A stretch of 64,000 nt of DNA from Flavobacterium sp. 270 (GTDB lineage Bacteria; Bacteroidota; Bacteroidia; Flavobacteriales; Flavobacteriaceae), in NCBI RefSeq assembly GCF_004368785.1, contig NZ_SODM01000001.1, forward strand, positions 62,001 through 126,000. Reading direction: 5' to 3'. Under the pieces are notes generated by a model. It ran no database searches. It was not told the origin of the DNA and saw nothing but the letters and a program-made list of their open reading frames with translations. The position numbers and the translations under genes were made by a program. Shown one piece after another: positions 57,980 through 64,000 of this stretch. Each line of letters starts with the position of its first letter. Position 1 is the stretch's first letter.

Positions 57980-58678
57980 ATGATCTTATACGGAGTAGCC
58001 AGTAAGGGTAACGCAAGGGAAATAGAATGTTTCTGCCCAAAATGCGACCAACGCGAGAAGCTTGTTTTTCAATCGCTTATTAAATCTTTTCATCTTTTTT
58101 GGCTGAAATGTTTTCCTTTATTCAAAGAAATTAATGTACAATGCACCAAATGTGCTACCAAATACAAAGGCAGTCAGTTTACGCCGGAAATGTTTAGTAT
58201 TTCGTTGCGATTAAGAAATGAACTAAAATATTCGATTTGGAATTTTACAGGTTTGTTTGTTATTGCGGGGCTTATTATTTGGGCGAAATTGCCAGCAAGC
58301 GAAAGCGAACAAAAAAGAATTAAAGAGCTTAATGAGAAAGCATATAAAGAATTTGCAGGGAAACTAGCAGATCCTAAATATAATGATGTTTATTATCTGG
58401 ATAAAAAAGATACTGTAATAGGCAGCGATACTTATGCACCAACAGCCTTTTTGATTGTAAAAAATGTAACGAAAGATTCCATACAATTTAGCGTGTGCAA
58501 TTTTGAAGAATTGAGTAAAAAAAGTGGCCACACTATTATTAGAAGTGGTTTTAAGAAAGAATATTACGGCGATGCTTACCAAATGCCCAATAAAATTCAA
58601 ATTGCCAAAAATCAGATTACAAAAGATACTTTGATTTTTAATTCTAAAATTTATCAAATCGACAGAGAAAAAATTTAA
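57980..58678 (+). CDS. Zinc-ribbon membrane protein, hypothetical
   Basis: 232 aa. The N-terminal ~75 residues have two CxxC knuckles (FCPKCDQ at about 19-24 and QCTKCATKY near 55-58), a zinc ribbon. A single transmembrane helix follows (FTGLFVIAGLIIWAKL, about 90-106). The C-terminal ~125 residues would be outside the cytoplasm and include a charged helix (QKRIKELNEKAYKEFAGKL) and a strand-rich part. The closest idea is a zinc-ribbon-fronted membrane protein of the type common in Bacteroidota; no named family. Confidence 0.6.
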   Translation: MILYGVASKGNAREIECFCPKCDQREKLVFQSLIKSFHLFWLKCFPLFKEINVQCTKCATKYKGSQFTPEMFSISLRLRNELKYSIWNFTGLFVIAGLIIWAKLPASESEQKRIKELNEKAYKEFAGKLADPKYNDVYYLDKKDTVIGSDTYAPTAFLIVKNVTKDSIQFSVCNFEELSKKSGHTIIRSGFKKEYYGDAYQMPNKIQIAKNQITKDTLIFNSKIYQIDREKI

Positions 58679-58822
58679 TTTTTTAAACTTTTAAATACTT
58701 TAATCTGCTCCATCTGCTAAATCTGCGAGAAAATTTTTCTTTTGTTTTTGATGGATGAAGTTGATTCTTTTATATAAAAAAACTATCTTAGAGTATAACT
58801 TGATAATCCAAAAAGTATAAAA

Positions 58823-59335
58823 ATGAAAATAACGACTATCGTACTATCTTTTCTATTATTAATAAGCTGTGCTTCAGAAAAACCGCCAGTTGATTTTGAA
58901 AAAATTATATTTTTTACATCGCCTTGTTTCGGAAATTGTCCGCTTTTAAATTTACAAGTAAATAAAGATAAAAGTATTTTGTTTTATAAAAAAAGCGGTT
59001 TGATTAATCCGAAAATGTATCCTGAAAAAATGGATGCTCAGGAAAATGAATATTATAAAGGAACTATTAACGACAAGCTTTACAATGAGTTATTGGTTGA
59101 AATTGCCAAAACCGATACGATAACTTACAAAGGTCAAAATTGCTGTGATGCTCCAATAATAACTATGATTTCTTATTATAACGGAAAACGAAAATACAAC
59201 GAAACCATGTTTCCTCCAGAAGGCGCACAAAAGTTAATTGCTATTTTATATAAAATTACGGAGTCTAAAGATTTGGTTAAAACCACAAAATTTGAAATTG
59301 AAGAATCTGAACCTGAAAAGTCTGAAGGAAAATAA
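58823..59335 (+). CDS. Lipoprotein, DUF6438-like
   Basis: 170 aa. The lipoprotein signal peptide MKITTIVLSFLLLISC has its lipid-anchored Cys at residue 16. The mature domain carries FFTSPCFGNCPLLNLQVNKDKSILFYKKSG, the PCFGxCP signature I associate with DUF6438, and later QNCCDAPIITMISYYNGKRKYNE. Function unknown; the Cys-x3-Cys pair may form a disulfide or bind metal. Monocistronic with a strong terminator. Confidence 0.7.
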   Translation: MKITTIVLSFLLLISCASEKPPVDFEKIIFFTSPCFGNCPLLNLQVNKDKSILFYKKSGLINPKMYPEKMDAQENEYYKGTINDKLYNELLVEIAKTDTITYKGQNCCDAPIITMISYYNGKRKYNETMFPPEGAQKLIAILYKITESKDLVKTTKFEIEESEPEKSEGK

Positions 59336-59336
59336 A

Positions 59337-59372
59337 AAAATCCCTCTAAAATAATTTTAGAGGGATTTTTTT
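59337..59372. terminator. Bidirectional terminator
   Basis: Arms built on AAAATCCCTCTAAAAT and its complement (59337-59352 / 59353-59367 region) with T-run to the right, between the convergent lipoprotein and DUF4256 genes. Confidence 0.85.
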
Positions 59373-59387
59373 TAATGTTTATAGTAA

Positions 59388-59945
59388 TTAAACTCGTAGC
59401 AAACCACGAAATCCTCTGGCAGCATAATACGAATCTGCACCGTTATGATATACAAAAACAGTATTATAACGGAAATCTGAAAAAATAGCGCCGCCCAATT
59501 TTCTTATTTCGGCCGGAGTTTTTATCCATGTTGAAGTTTTGGTATCAAATTTTCCTATTTTTTGTAAATCACGATATTGTTCTTCATTTAGAATTTCAAT
59601 TCCCATTTCTTCGGCCATATTTATGGCGCTATTTAGTGGTTTGTGTTCTTTTCTTTTTTCGAGTGCTTCATGATCGTAACACACGCTGCGACGGCCTTTT
59701 GGACTTTCTGCAACGCAATCTACAAAAAGATATTCGTCGGTTTTTTTGTCATAACCAATAACGTCTGGTTCGCCTTCCGTTCTTTCCATTTCATCAAGCG
59801 ACCATAATTTGTTGGGATTTGCCTTTAGTTTTGCTTCAATTTTATTCCAGTCCAAATCTTTATGACGCTGCATGTTTTTCTCAAACCGAATTTCTAATAC
59901 TTTTAGTAATTCTTCCTGCTGTTCTATTGTCAGTTCTTTTTTCAT
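59388..59945 (-). CDS. DUF4256 family protein
   Basis: 185 aa, cytoplasmic. The full pattern of DUF4256 is visible: ELLKVLEIRFEKNMQRHKDLDW near the N-terminus, LWSLDEMERTEGEPDVIGYD, FVDCVAESPKGRRSVCYDHEALEKRKEHKP, GIEILNEEQYRDLQ, and the C-terminal GAIFSDFRYNTVFVYHNGADSYYAARGFRGLLRV. Function unknown. Last gene of the ArsR-SRPBCC-DoxX-DUF4256 operon, 12 bases after the DoxX-like gene; this grouping is seen repeatedly in soil Bacteroidota to my knowledge. Confidence 0.88.
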   Translation of the reverse strand: MKKELTIEQQEELLKVLEIRFEKNMQRHKDLDWNKIEAKLKANPNKLWSLDEMERTEGEPDVIGYDKKTDEYLFVDCVAESPKGRRSVCYDHEALEKRKEHKPLNSAINMAEEMGIEILNEEQYRDLQKIGKFDTKTSTWIKTPAEIRKLGGAIFSDFRYNTVFVYHNGADSYYAARGFRGLLRV

Positions 59946-59957
59946 TTTGTTTGTTTT

Positions 59958-60338
59958 TTAATTAACAGAAACAACTTTTCTACTTTCGGGTCTAAAATAC
60001 CAGGACAAAATAGTAAGTACTAATAATAATGTTGGTCCAAAAAACGTTATTCCAGCGTCTCCACAAGCCAAATGCGAGATTATAGCGCCAGACATTGCAA
60101 AGAAAAATCCCGCATACGCCCATTCTTTCAGCAATCCAAATTTAGGAATAAGTACGGCGATAACACCTAATAATTTCCAAACTCCCAAAAGAGGCAGAAA
60201 ATAAAGCGGATAACGTAAATGGCTCATCATATCCACTTCTTCTTTCACTTGCAGCACTTGTACAATTCCTGTGGCAGTCATTCCCAGAGCTAGCCAAAGC
60301 GTGGCGCCCCAATAGATAATTTTGTTTCTTTTAGACAT
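59958..60338 (-). CDS. DoxX-like membrane protein
   Basis: 126 aa with four hydrophobic helices (IIYWGATLWLALGMTATGIVQVL, YPLYFLPLLGVWKLLGVIAVL, WAYAGFFFAMSGAIISHLA and TLLLVLTILSWYF). The HLRYPLYFLPLLGVWKLLG segment and the DoxX-type helix spacing place it in the DoxX/DoxD-like family, whose role is obscure (sometimes linked to thiol redox). It lies between the SRPBCC and DUF4256 genes with 6- and 12-base gaps. Confidence 0.85.
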   Translation of the reverse strand: MSKRNKIIYWGATLWLALGMTATGIVQVLQVKEEVDMMSHLRYPLYFLPLLGVWKLLGVIAVLIPKFGLLKEWAYAGFFFAMSGAIISHLACGDAGITFFGPTLLLVLTILSWYFRPESRKVVSVN

Positions 60339-60344
60339 AGCGGT

Positions 60345-60812
60345 TTATTTTAAGTTTTTTATAATTTCTTCTAATCGGTTATGCGCCATATTAATACCTT
60401 GCGCAAACGGTAATTTAAGCATCTCATTTCTATCGTAAACCGATTTGTAAATGATATGCATGTTTAATTCGCTGGTATCTTCGGTTATTTTTTTAAATTC
60501 CAAAAACTCAAGCTGAATCGGGAAGGGCGTATTTTCCATTTCAAAAGTGCGGACAATTTTTTCATTTGGAATAAAATCATGAATAGTTCCGTTTGCTTTA
60601 AAAACCACATTTCCGTTGGCATCACTTGTTTCAAACTGCCAGCTGCCGTGCTTTTTGTTTTCAAGTTTAACTACTTTGGTATTCATCCATTGCGCAACAA
60701 TTTCGGCATCTTCATAAGCTTTAAACAATAATTCTAACGGAAGATCAAATTCTCTTGTAATAAGCAAATCCTGTTTACCGTCTTCTGCTTTGATTTTAGT
60801 CTTTTTCTCCAT
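60345..60812 (-). CDS. SRPBCC/AHSA1 domain protein
   Basis: 155 aa START-like lipid/ligand-binding fold. It opens with ITREFDLPLELLFKAYEDAEIVAQWM, the typical AHSA1 beginning, followed by VKLENKKHGSWQFETSDANGNV, GTIHDFIPNEKIVRTFEME and the C-terminal long helix INMAHNRLEEIIKNL. Such proteins often follow an ArsR repressor and may bind a hydrophobic small molecule. 4 bases downstream of the ArsR gene. Confidence 0.9.
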   Translation of the reverse strand: MEKKTKIKAEDGKQDLLITREFDLPLELLFKAYEDAEIVAQWMNTKVVKLENKKHGSWQFETSDANGNVVFKANGTIHDFIPNEKIVRTFEMENTPFPIQLEFLEFKKITEDTSELNMHIIYKSVYDRNEMLKLPFAQGINMAHNRLEEIIKNLK

Positions 60813-60816
60813 GTTT

Positions 60817-61134
60817 TTATTTTTTATAATTTTTCATGATTGCTTCTAATTTATCAAATCGTTCGTCCCACATTTTTCTGAATGGTTCAATAAAATTGTC
60901 AATTTCTTTCATTTTTTGAGGATTTAAATGATAATAAATTTCACGCCCGTTTTGGGCTTGACTCAACAATTCGCATTCGTTAAGGATTTGAATATGTTTT
61001 GAAATCGTTTGTCTTGACGAATCAAAATTGGCGGCAATTGCCCCAGGCGTCATCGCTTGTATGGCAACTAAACTTAAAATAGCCCGACGGGTTGGATCGG
61101 CTATAGCTTGAAAAACATCTCTTCTAATTTCCAT
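60817..61134 (-). CDS. ArsR family transcriptional repressor
   Basis: 105 aa from the chosen start [20 protein letters not shown]; a longer frame to 61182 would begin upstream of the promoter. Winged [16 protein letters not shown], then [26 protein letters not shown] (recognition helix) and the wing [13 protein letters not shown]. No CxC metal site of the ArsR/SmtB type, so the signal is probably not a metal. Two copies of a 16-base palindrome at the promoter are the obvious binding sites. First gene of the four-gene operon. Confidence 0.92.
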   Translation of the reverse strand: MEIRRDVFQAIADPTRRAILSLVAIQAMTPGAIAANFDSSRQTISKHIQILNECELLSQAQNGREIYYHLNPQKMKEIDNFIEPFRKMWDERFDKLEAIMKNYKK

Positions 61135-61137
61135 TGT

Positions 61138-61182
61138 GCAGTTATTTGACTGCAAATATAATGAAGTCATTTGACTGCGCAA
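61138..61182 (-). promoter_or_regulatory. Promoter and twin operators of the ArsR operon
   Basis: Minus-strand TTG (61180-61182), 19-base spacer, TATATTTG (61153-61160). Palindromes GCAGTTATTTGACTGC (61138-61153) and GAAGTCATTTGACTGC (61163-61178), centres 25 bases apart, lie one on each side of the -7 box. Confidence 0.7.
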
Positions 61183-61298
61183 AATATTTTAGCGTTTTTC
61201 TTATAAAATATAATAATAGGAGTATTTTTAAATTAGTGTATTTAAAAATATTCTGTGAATTATTGCTTACATTAGTAAAACAGAAGAAACTTTATAAA

Positions 61299-62042
61299 AT
61301 GAAAATTACTTCAATACTTACGGGAATTTTAATTTTACTTATTAGTTGTAATTCTAAAACAACAGAGAAGGAAAACAGTAAAATTATCTCAAAGGAAACC
61401 ATTAAGGAAAAAGAGTTGGTAAAAGATGCTGGCCAAAAAACAGATGCAGTAATAGAAATCTTTGAAGACAGCACCAAAATCGCTCAAAAGGGCAGCTATA
61501 AAATAAAAATAATTCAGGAAACGATTGACACCACTACAAATGTTAAGTTTGAGCTTTTTGAGAAACTTAAAAATAACTGGAAAAAAGTTCAATCTTATGC
61601 CTTACATAAAGATGCTTCCATTCCGTTGCTTACAGAAATAGAAGACTTTAATAATGATGGATACAATGATTTTACGATTCATTATTCTACAGCTGCCAGA
61701 GGGGCAAATGACATTAGAAAGCTGTTTATTTTTGCTAAGAAAGAAAATAAATTCATTGAAATTAAAAACTCAGATTATTACTCTAATTTGTCTTTTAATA
61801 AGAAATTAAACTGCATTAATTCATTAGAAGTGTATCGCGGTACTACAACCGGCTTTTTCAGAATTAAAAAAGACAGTTTAGTTGAATTTGCAAGAGTTGA
61901 TTTTATAGACGATACTGTTCACAGTTATTTAATAAAAAACGGAAAAGAAATTAAATTGGAATCTAAACTGTATGATGGTGATAATGATGAAATGATAAGC
62001 TTTATCAATTATAAACCTATAGAAGAAGGATATAATAAGTAA
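61299..62042 (+). CDS. Lipoprotein with XAC2610/FG-GAP-like domain
   Basis: 247 aa from the chosen start MKITSILTGILILLISC (lipobox LIS|C, Cys17); the reading frame is open 55 codons further upstream, but that part crosses the divergent ArsR promoter. The mature protein has a Lys/Glu-rich linker and then a beta domain with the calcium-loop-like IEDFNNDGYNDFTIHYSTAARGANDIRKLFIF, as in XAC2610-related proteins of unknown function. Anchored in the envelope. Divergent from the ArsR gene, closed by a terminator. Confidence 0.7.
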   Translation: MKITSILTGILILLISCNSKTTEKENSKIISKETIKEKELVKDAGQKTDAVIEIFEDSTKIAQKGSYKIKIIQETIDTTTNVKFELFEKLKNNWKKVQSYALHKDASIPLLTEIEDFNNDGYNDFTIHYSTAARGANDIRKLFIFAKKENKFIEIKNSDYYSNLSFNKKLNCINSLEVYRGTTTGFFRIKKDSLVEFARVDFIDDTVHSYLIKNGKEIKLESKLYDGDNDEMISFINYKPIEEGYNK

Positions 62043-62060
62043 TAGTTAAACCTAAAAATA

Positions 62061-62092
62061 AAAAAACTGCATTGTAAAAAATGCAGTTTTTT
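62061..62092. terminator. Terminator between convergent genes
   Basis: Arms AAAAAACTGCAT (62061-62072) and ATGCAGTTTTTT (62081-62092) with an 8-base loop. Confidence 0.85.
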
Positions 62093-62108
62093 ATTAGAAA
62101 TTAATATA

Positions 62109-63698
62109 CTAAGAAAGCAGAATTGTCTTTTGAATATCAATCTGTTCTAAAAAATAATTATCGTGCGAAACCACAATTAAAGTTCCCTGATATTCATTAA
62201 TCGCGGCCGTTACAATCTCAATATTCTGAATGTCCAGATTGTTTGTAGGCTCATCCAAAATAATTATATCCGGCGCTTCATTGTCGATCGTAAAACAGCA
62301 GAGTAGGAGACGCATTTTTTCGCCGCCACTCAGCGTATCACAAGGTTTATCCCAATAGTGTTGTGAAAACAAAAAGCGGTTTAACCTCATTTTTATTTCA
62401 TGTTCTTCTAAACCAGAACTATTAAAAAGCTGTGCCTGTTCGTATACTTTTAGAGTTCCATTAATCAAAGAATAATCCTGATCAATATAAATGGATTTAT
62501 GTGTCGATGAATAAATACTTCCTGTTTTCGGAGATAATTTTTGAAGGATAATTTTAATTAAAGTCGTTTTTCCTGAACCGTTTAAGCCTTTTAAAGCAAT
62601 TCTTTCGCCACTGAGAATTTCAAAATTTAAATTTTCTTTCCAAAGTAAATCTTGATTAAAACCAAAATTGATTTCTTCTGCCTTAAAAAGTATTTTTCCT
62701 TTATGAAGTGACGCATTATCAAAACCAAATTTAATCTGATCAAAGTCTGGCAAAGCCGAACGCAGCTCTCGCAATTCTGATGAAATACTGCCGATCTTTT
62801 CGGCGTGAACACCTTTTAGTTTTGAACTGCTGTTTTCGGCGTTATTGCGTAAAGTATTCATCATAATTCTGGCAACTCCGGATTTTTCTTGCTTCTTTTT
62901 GCCGCGCGCATCCAGTTTCTGCTGGCGTTCCAGCGTTTCCCGTTCTTTTTCTTTGGCTTTTCGTAACGCTTTCTCTTTACTTTGCAGATCCTGGTCTAAA
63001 GCGTTATTTTCAATTTGTTTTTGTGTGGCATAAAAATCATAATTACCGCCGTAAACTGTAATTCCGTTTTTACTTAATTCGTAAACCGTATTTAAAAGAT
63101 TAAGCAATTTTCTGTCGTGGCTCACAATGAGAATTGTACTTTGCGAGGCTTCAATAAAATGATATAACAATTGTCTTCCGGCATCGTCCAGATGATTGCT
63201 AGGTTCGTCAAGCAGGATTATTTCCGGCTGATGAATCGAAATTCCGGCGAGAAAAACTTTCGTTTTCTGGCCTCCGCTCAAGGTTTCCAGTTTTTGATTT
63301 AAGTCTAAATCCTGCAGCTGCCAATATTGCAGCGCATTTGTACAGCGATCTTCAATCGTCCAGTCGTCATTTAATGTATTTAGGTTTTCTTCGGTAACAT
63401 TACCGTCTAAAATCTCTTTTAAAGCATTAATCTTTTCTGCAACGCGCAAAACCTCTGCAACAGTAAAATCATTGTACTGCCCAAAGATTTGAGGAATATA
63501 ATAAGGTTTTGAAGAAGTAATGATTTCGCCGCTAAAAGCCTGTAATTCGCCAGCAATAACTTTAAGTAAAGTCGATTTTCCTATGCCGTTATTGCCAATT
63601 AAGGCTGTTTTTTCTTGATTGTTTACCGTAAAGCCGATGTGCTCCAATAAAAAACTCTTGTTATGGTGTTTATATGAAATGTTTTGTAAAATAAGCAT
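62109..63698 (-). CDS. ABC-F family ATPase (ribosome-associated)
   Basis: 529 aa soluble protein with two ATP-binding cassettes and no membrane domain. Walker A GNNGIGKST (about residues 35-43) and LNGSGKTT (about 374-381); signatures LSGGQKTKV and LSGGEKMRL; Walker B IILLDEPSNHLD and IIILDEPTNNLD. The inter-domain linker (about 235-310) is a long charged coiled coil rich in Lys/Glu, and it is this P-site tip that reaches the ribosome in ABC-F factors. Some ABC-F proteins protect ribosomes from antibiotics; linker length alone cannot decide this. A structured 5' leader precedes the start. Confidence 0.9.
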   Translation of the reverse strand: MLILQNISYKHHNKSFLLEHIGFTVNNQEKTALIGNNGIGKSTLLKVIAGELQAFSGEIITSSKPYYIPQIFGQYNDFTVAEVLRVAEKINALKEILDGNVTEENLNTLNDDWTIEDRCTNALQYWQLQDLDLNQKLETLSGGQKTKVFLAGISIHQPEIILLDEPSNHLDDAGRQLLYHFIEASQSTILIVSHDRKLLNLLNTVYELSKNGITVYGGNYDFYATQKQIENNALDQDLQSKEKALRKAKEKERETLERQQKLDARGKKKQEKSGVARIMMNTLRNNAENSSSKLKGVHAEKIGSISSELRELRSALPDFDQIKFGFDNASLHKGKILFKAEEINFGFNQDLLWKENLNFEILSGERIALKGLNGSGKTTLIKIILQKLSPKTGSIYSSTHKSIYIDQDYSLINGTLKVYEQAQLFNSSGLEEHEIKMRLNRFLFSQHYWDKPCDTLSGGEKMRLLLCCFTIDNEAPDIIILDEPTNNLDIQNIEIVTAAINEYQGTLIVVSHDNYFLEQIDIQKTILLS

Positions 63699-63777
63699 AA
63701 TTTCTTTCTCTATAAATGAATAAATTGAGCAGCCAGCAGATTGCTGGTTACTCTCTAAATTGCCTGAAAGAAATTAT
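63697..63777 (-). promoter_or_regulatory. Structured 5' leader of the ABC-F gene
   Basis: Perfect 12-base outer arms (63697-63708 / 63766-63777) touch the start codon. An inner hairpin CCAGCA/TGCTGG (63733-63738 / 63742-63747) lies between them. It could mask translation initiation. Confidence 0.6.
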
Positions 63778-63812
63778 TTTTCACATAAACGATTAGTTCA
63801 ATTTTATAAATA

Positions 63813-63841
63813 CAAAGGTATAATTTTTAGTTTTATTTCAA
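63813..63841 (-). promoter_or_regulatory. Promoter of the ABC-F gene
   Basis: Minus-strand TTG (63839-63841), 18-base spacer, TACCTTTG (63813-63820). The predicted leader is about 108 bases. Confidence 0.6.
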
Positions 63842-63856
63842 ATCCAAAAAAAATAA

Positions 63857-63891
63857 AAAACCATTCTTTACAGGGAGTAGAGAATGGTTTT
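63857..63891 (-). terminator. Terminator of a gene entering from the right edge
   Basis: Arms AAAACCATTCT (63857-63867) and AGAATGGTTTT (63881-63891); on the minus strand it is followed by a T-rich tail. Confidence 0.7.
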
Positions 63892-63932
63892 ATTGATATT
63901 ATCTGGTTATGAATGCTTAATAAATTGTAAGT

Positions 63933-64000
63933 TTATATTTTGTCCAATGTTAACTTCATTTCTTTGATGTCCAAAATTAGTTTGTCGCTTGTTATTGTGC
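63933..64000 (-). CDS. Probable C-terminal end of a minus-strand gene cut by the window edge
   Basis: One minus-strand frame reads ...TSDKLILDIKEMKLTLDKI and stops at 63933, upstream of a minus-strand terminator. Only ~21 residues are visible and another frame is also open briefly (to about 63909), so the call is tentative. Confidence 0.35.
   Translation of the reverse strand, partial: TITSDKLILDIKEMKLTLDKI

Noticed and set aside
61134..61298. Extended N-terminus of the XAC2610-like lipoprotein
   Set aside because: It begins at a TTG inside the divergent ArsR promoter; the lipoprotein signal peptide starts at 61299.

Overview
The window looks like chromosome from a Flavobacterium-type member of the Bacteroidota. 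The base composition is AT-rich. Intergenic promoters repeatedly fit the Bacteroidota form TTG-N17-23-TAnnTTTG, Shine-Dalgarno sequences are weak, and almost every protein resembles flavobacterial housekeeping families (menaquinone biosynthesis, CvfB, YpdA, a short arginine decarboxylase, a phosphoenolpyruvate carboxylase). No prophage, insertion sequence, CRISPR array or rRNA operon is visible. One tRNA gene (Val, anticodon TAC) is present.

Layout. 1-2300: the tail of a glutathione peroxidase gene, a GNAT acetyltransferase and a secreted thioredoxin-like protein. 2400-12900: a spread-out menaquinone region (menD, then menB, menA, a UPF0173 hydrolase and menC) with DUF2853, an M28 peptidase, cvfB and a TPR protein interleaved. 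menE and menF are not in the window. 12900-17500: a membrane helix-hairpin-helix protein, CYTH plus YpdA (thiol redox), SelO and MsrA, separated by long palindromic intergenic repeats. 17600-24550: a class V aminotransferase, an APC permease and a minus-strand group of envelope genes (spermidine-synthase-like, M23 peptidase, lipoprotein, secreted protein, SnoaL-like). 24600-30350: a small XRE regulator divergent from an M14 carboxypeptidase with six identical-type palindromes between them, then an Lrp regulator, PEP carboxylase and DinB. 30450-37000: RecQ, an acidic protein, a deoxyhypusine-synthase homologue, arginine decarboxylase and AroB. 37100-39500: an O-antigen-ligase/TPR gene split by an apparent one-base deletion. 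39600-43130: proline dehydrogenase, a convergent ABC exporter and tRNA-Val. 43380-45930: three orphan, very AT-rich genes including a SMI1/KNR4 protein. 46000-53750: a catalase plus DUF892 operon, an AraC regulator with a siderophore-interacting protein, small hypotheticals and a second-type methionine aminopeptidase. 53800-57640: two short-chain dehydrogenase units, each with its own regulator. 57900-62050: hypothetical lipoproteins and an ArsR-SRPBCC-DoxX-DUF4256 operon. 62100-64000: an ABC-F protein with a structured leader and the edge of another gene.

No wholly new multi-gene system is evident. The most informative signals are regulatory. (i) Six TTTAC-N4-GTAAA palindromes sit in the XRE/M14 divergent region, and two of them lie on the TAnnTTTG elements of the two opposing promoters. 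(ii) A 16-bp palindrome occurs before both the Crp-like gene and the adjacent dehydrogenase gene, at exactly the same distance from the -7 box. (iii) A ~96-bp upstream segment is duplicated before an AraC gene and before a map gene 2.8 kb away. (iv) Long leaders precede arginine decarboxylase (carrying a 59-codon ORF) and the ABC-F gene (hairpin abutting the start codon). (v) Direct TTGGCTA repeats one 21-bp period apart precede the AraC-containing operon. (vi) Twin palindromes lie at the ArsR promoter. All function assignments come from reading motifs by eye. No database search was run.
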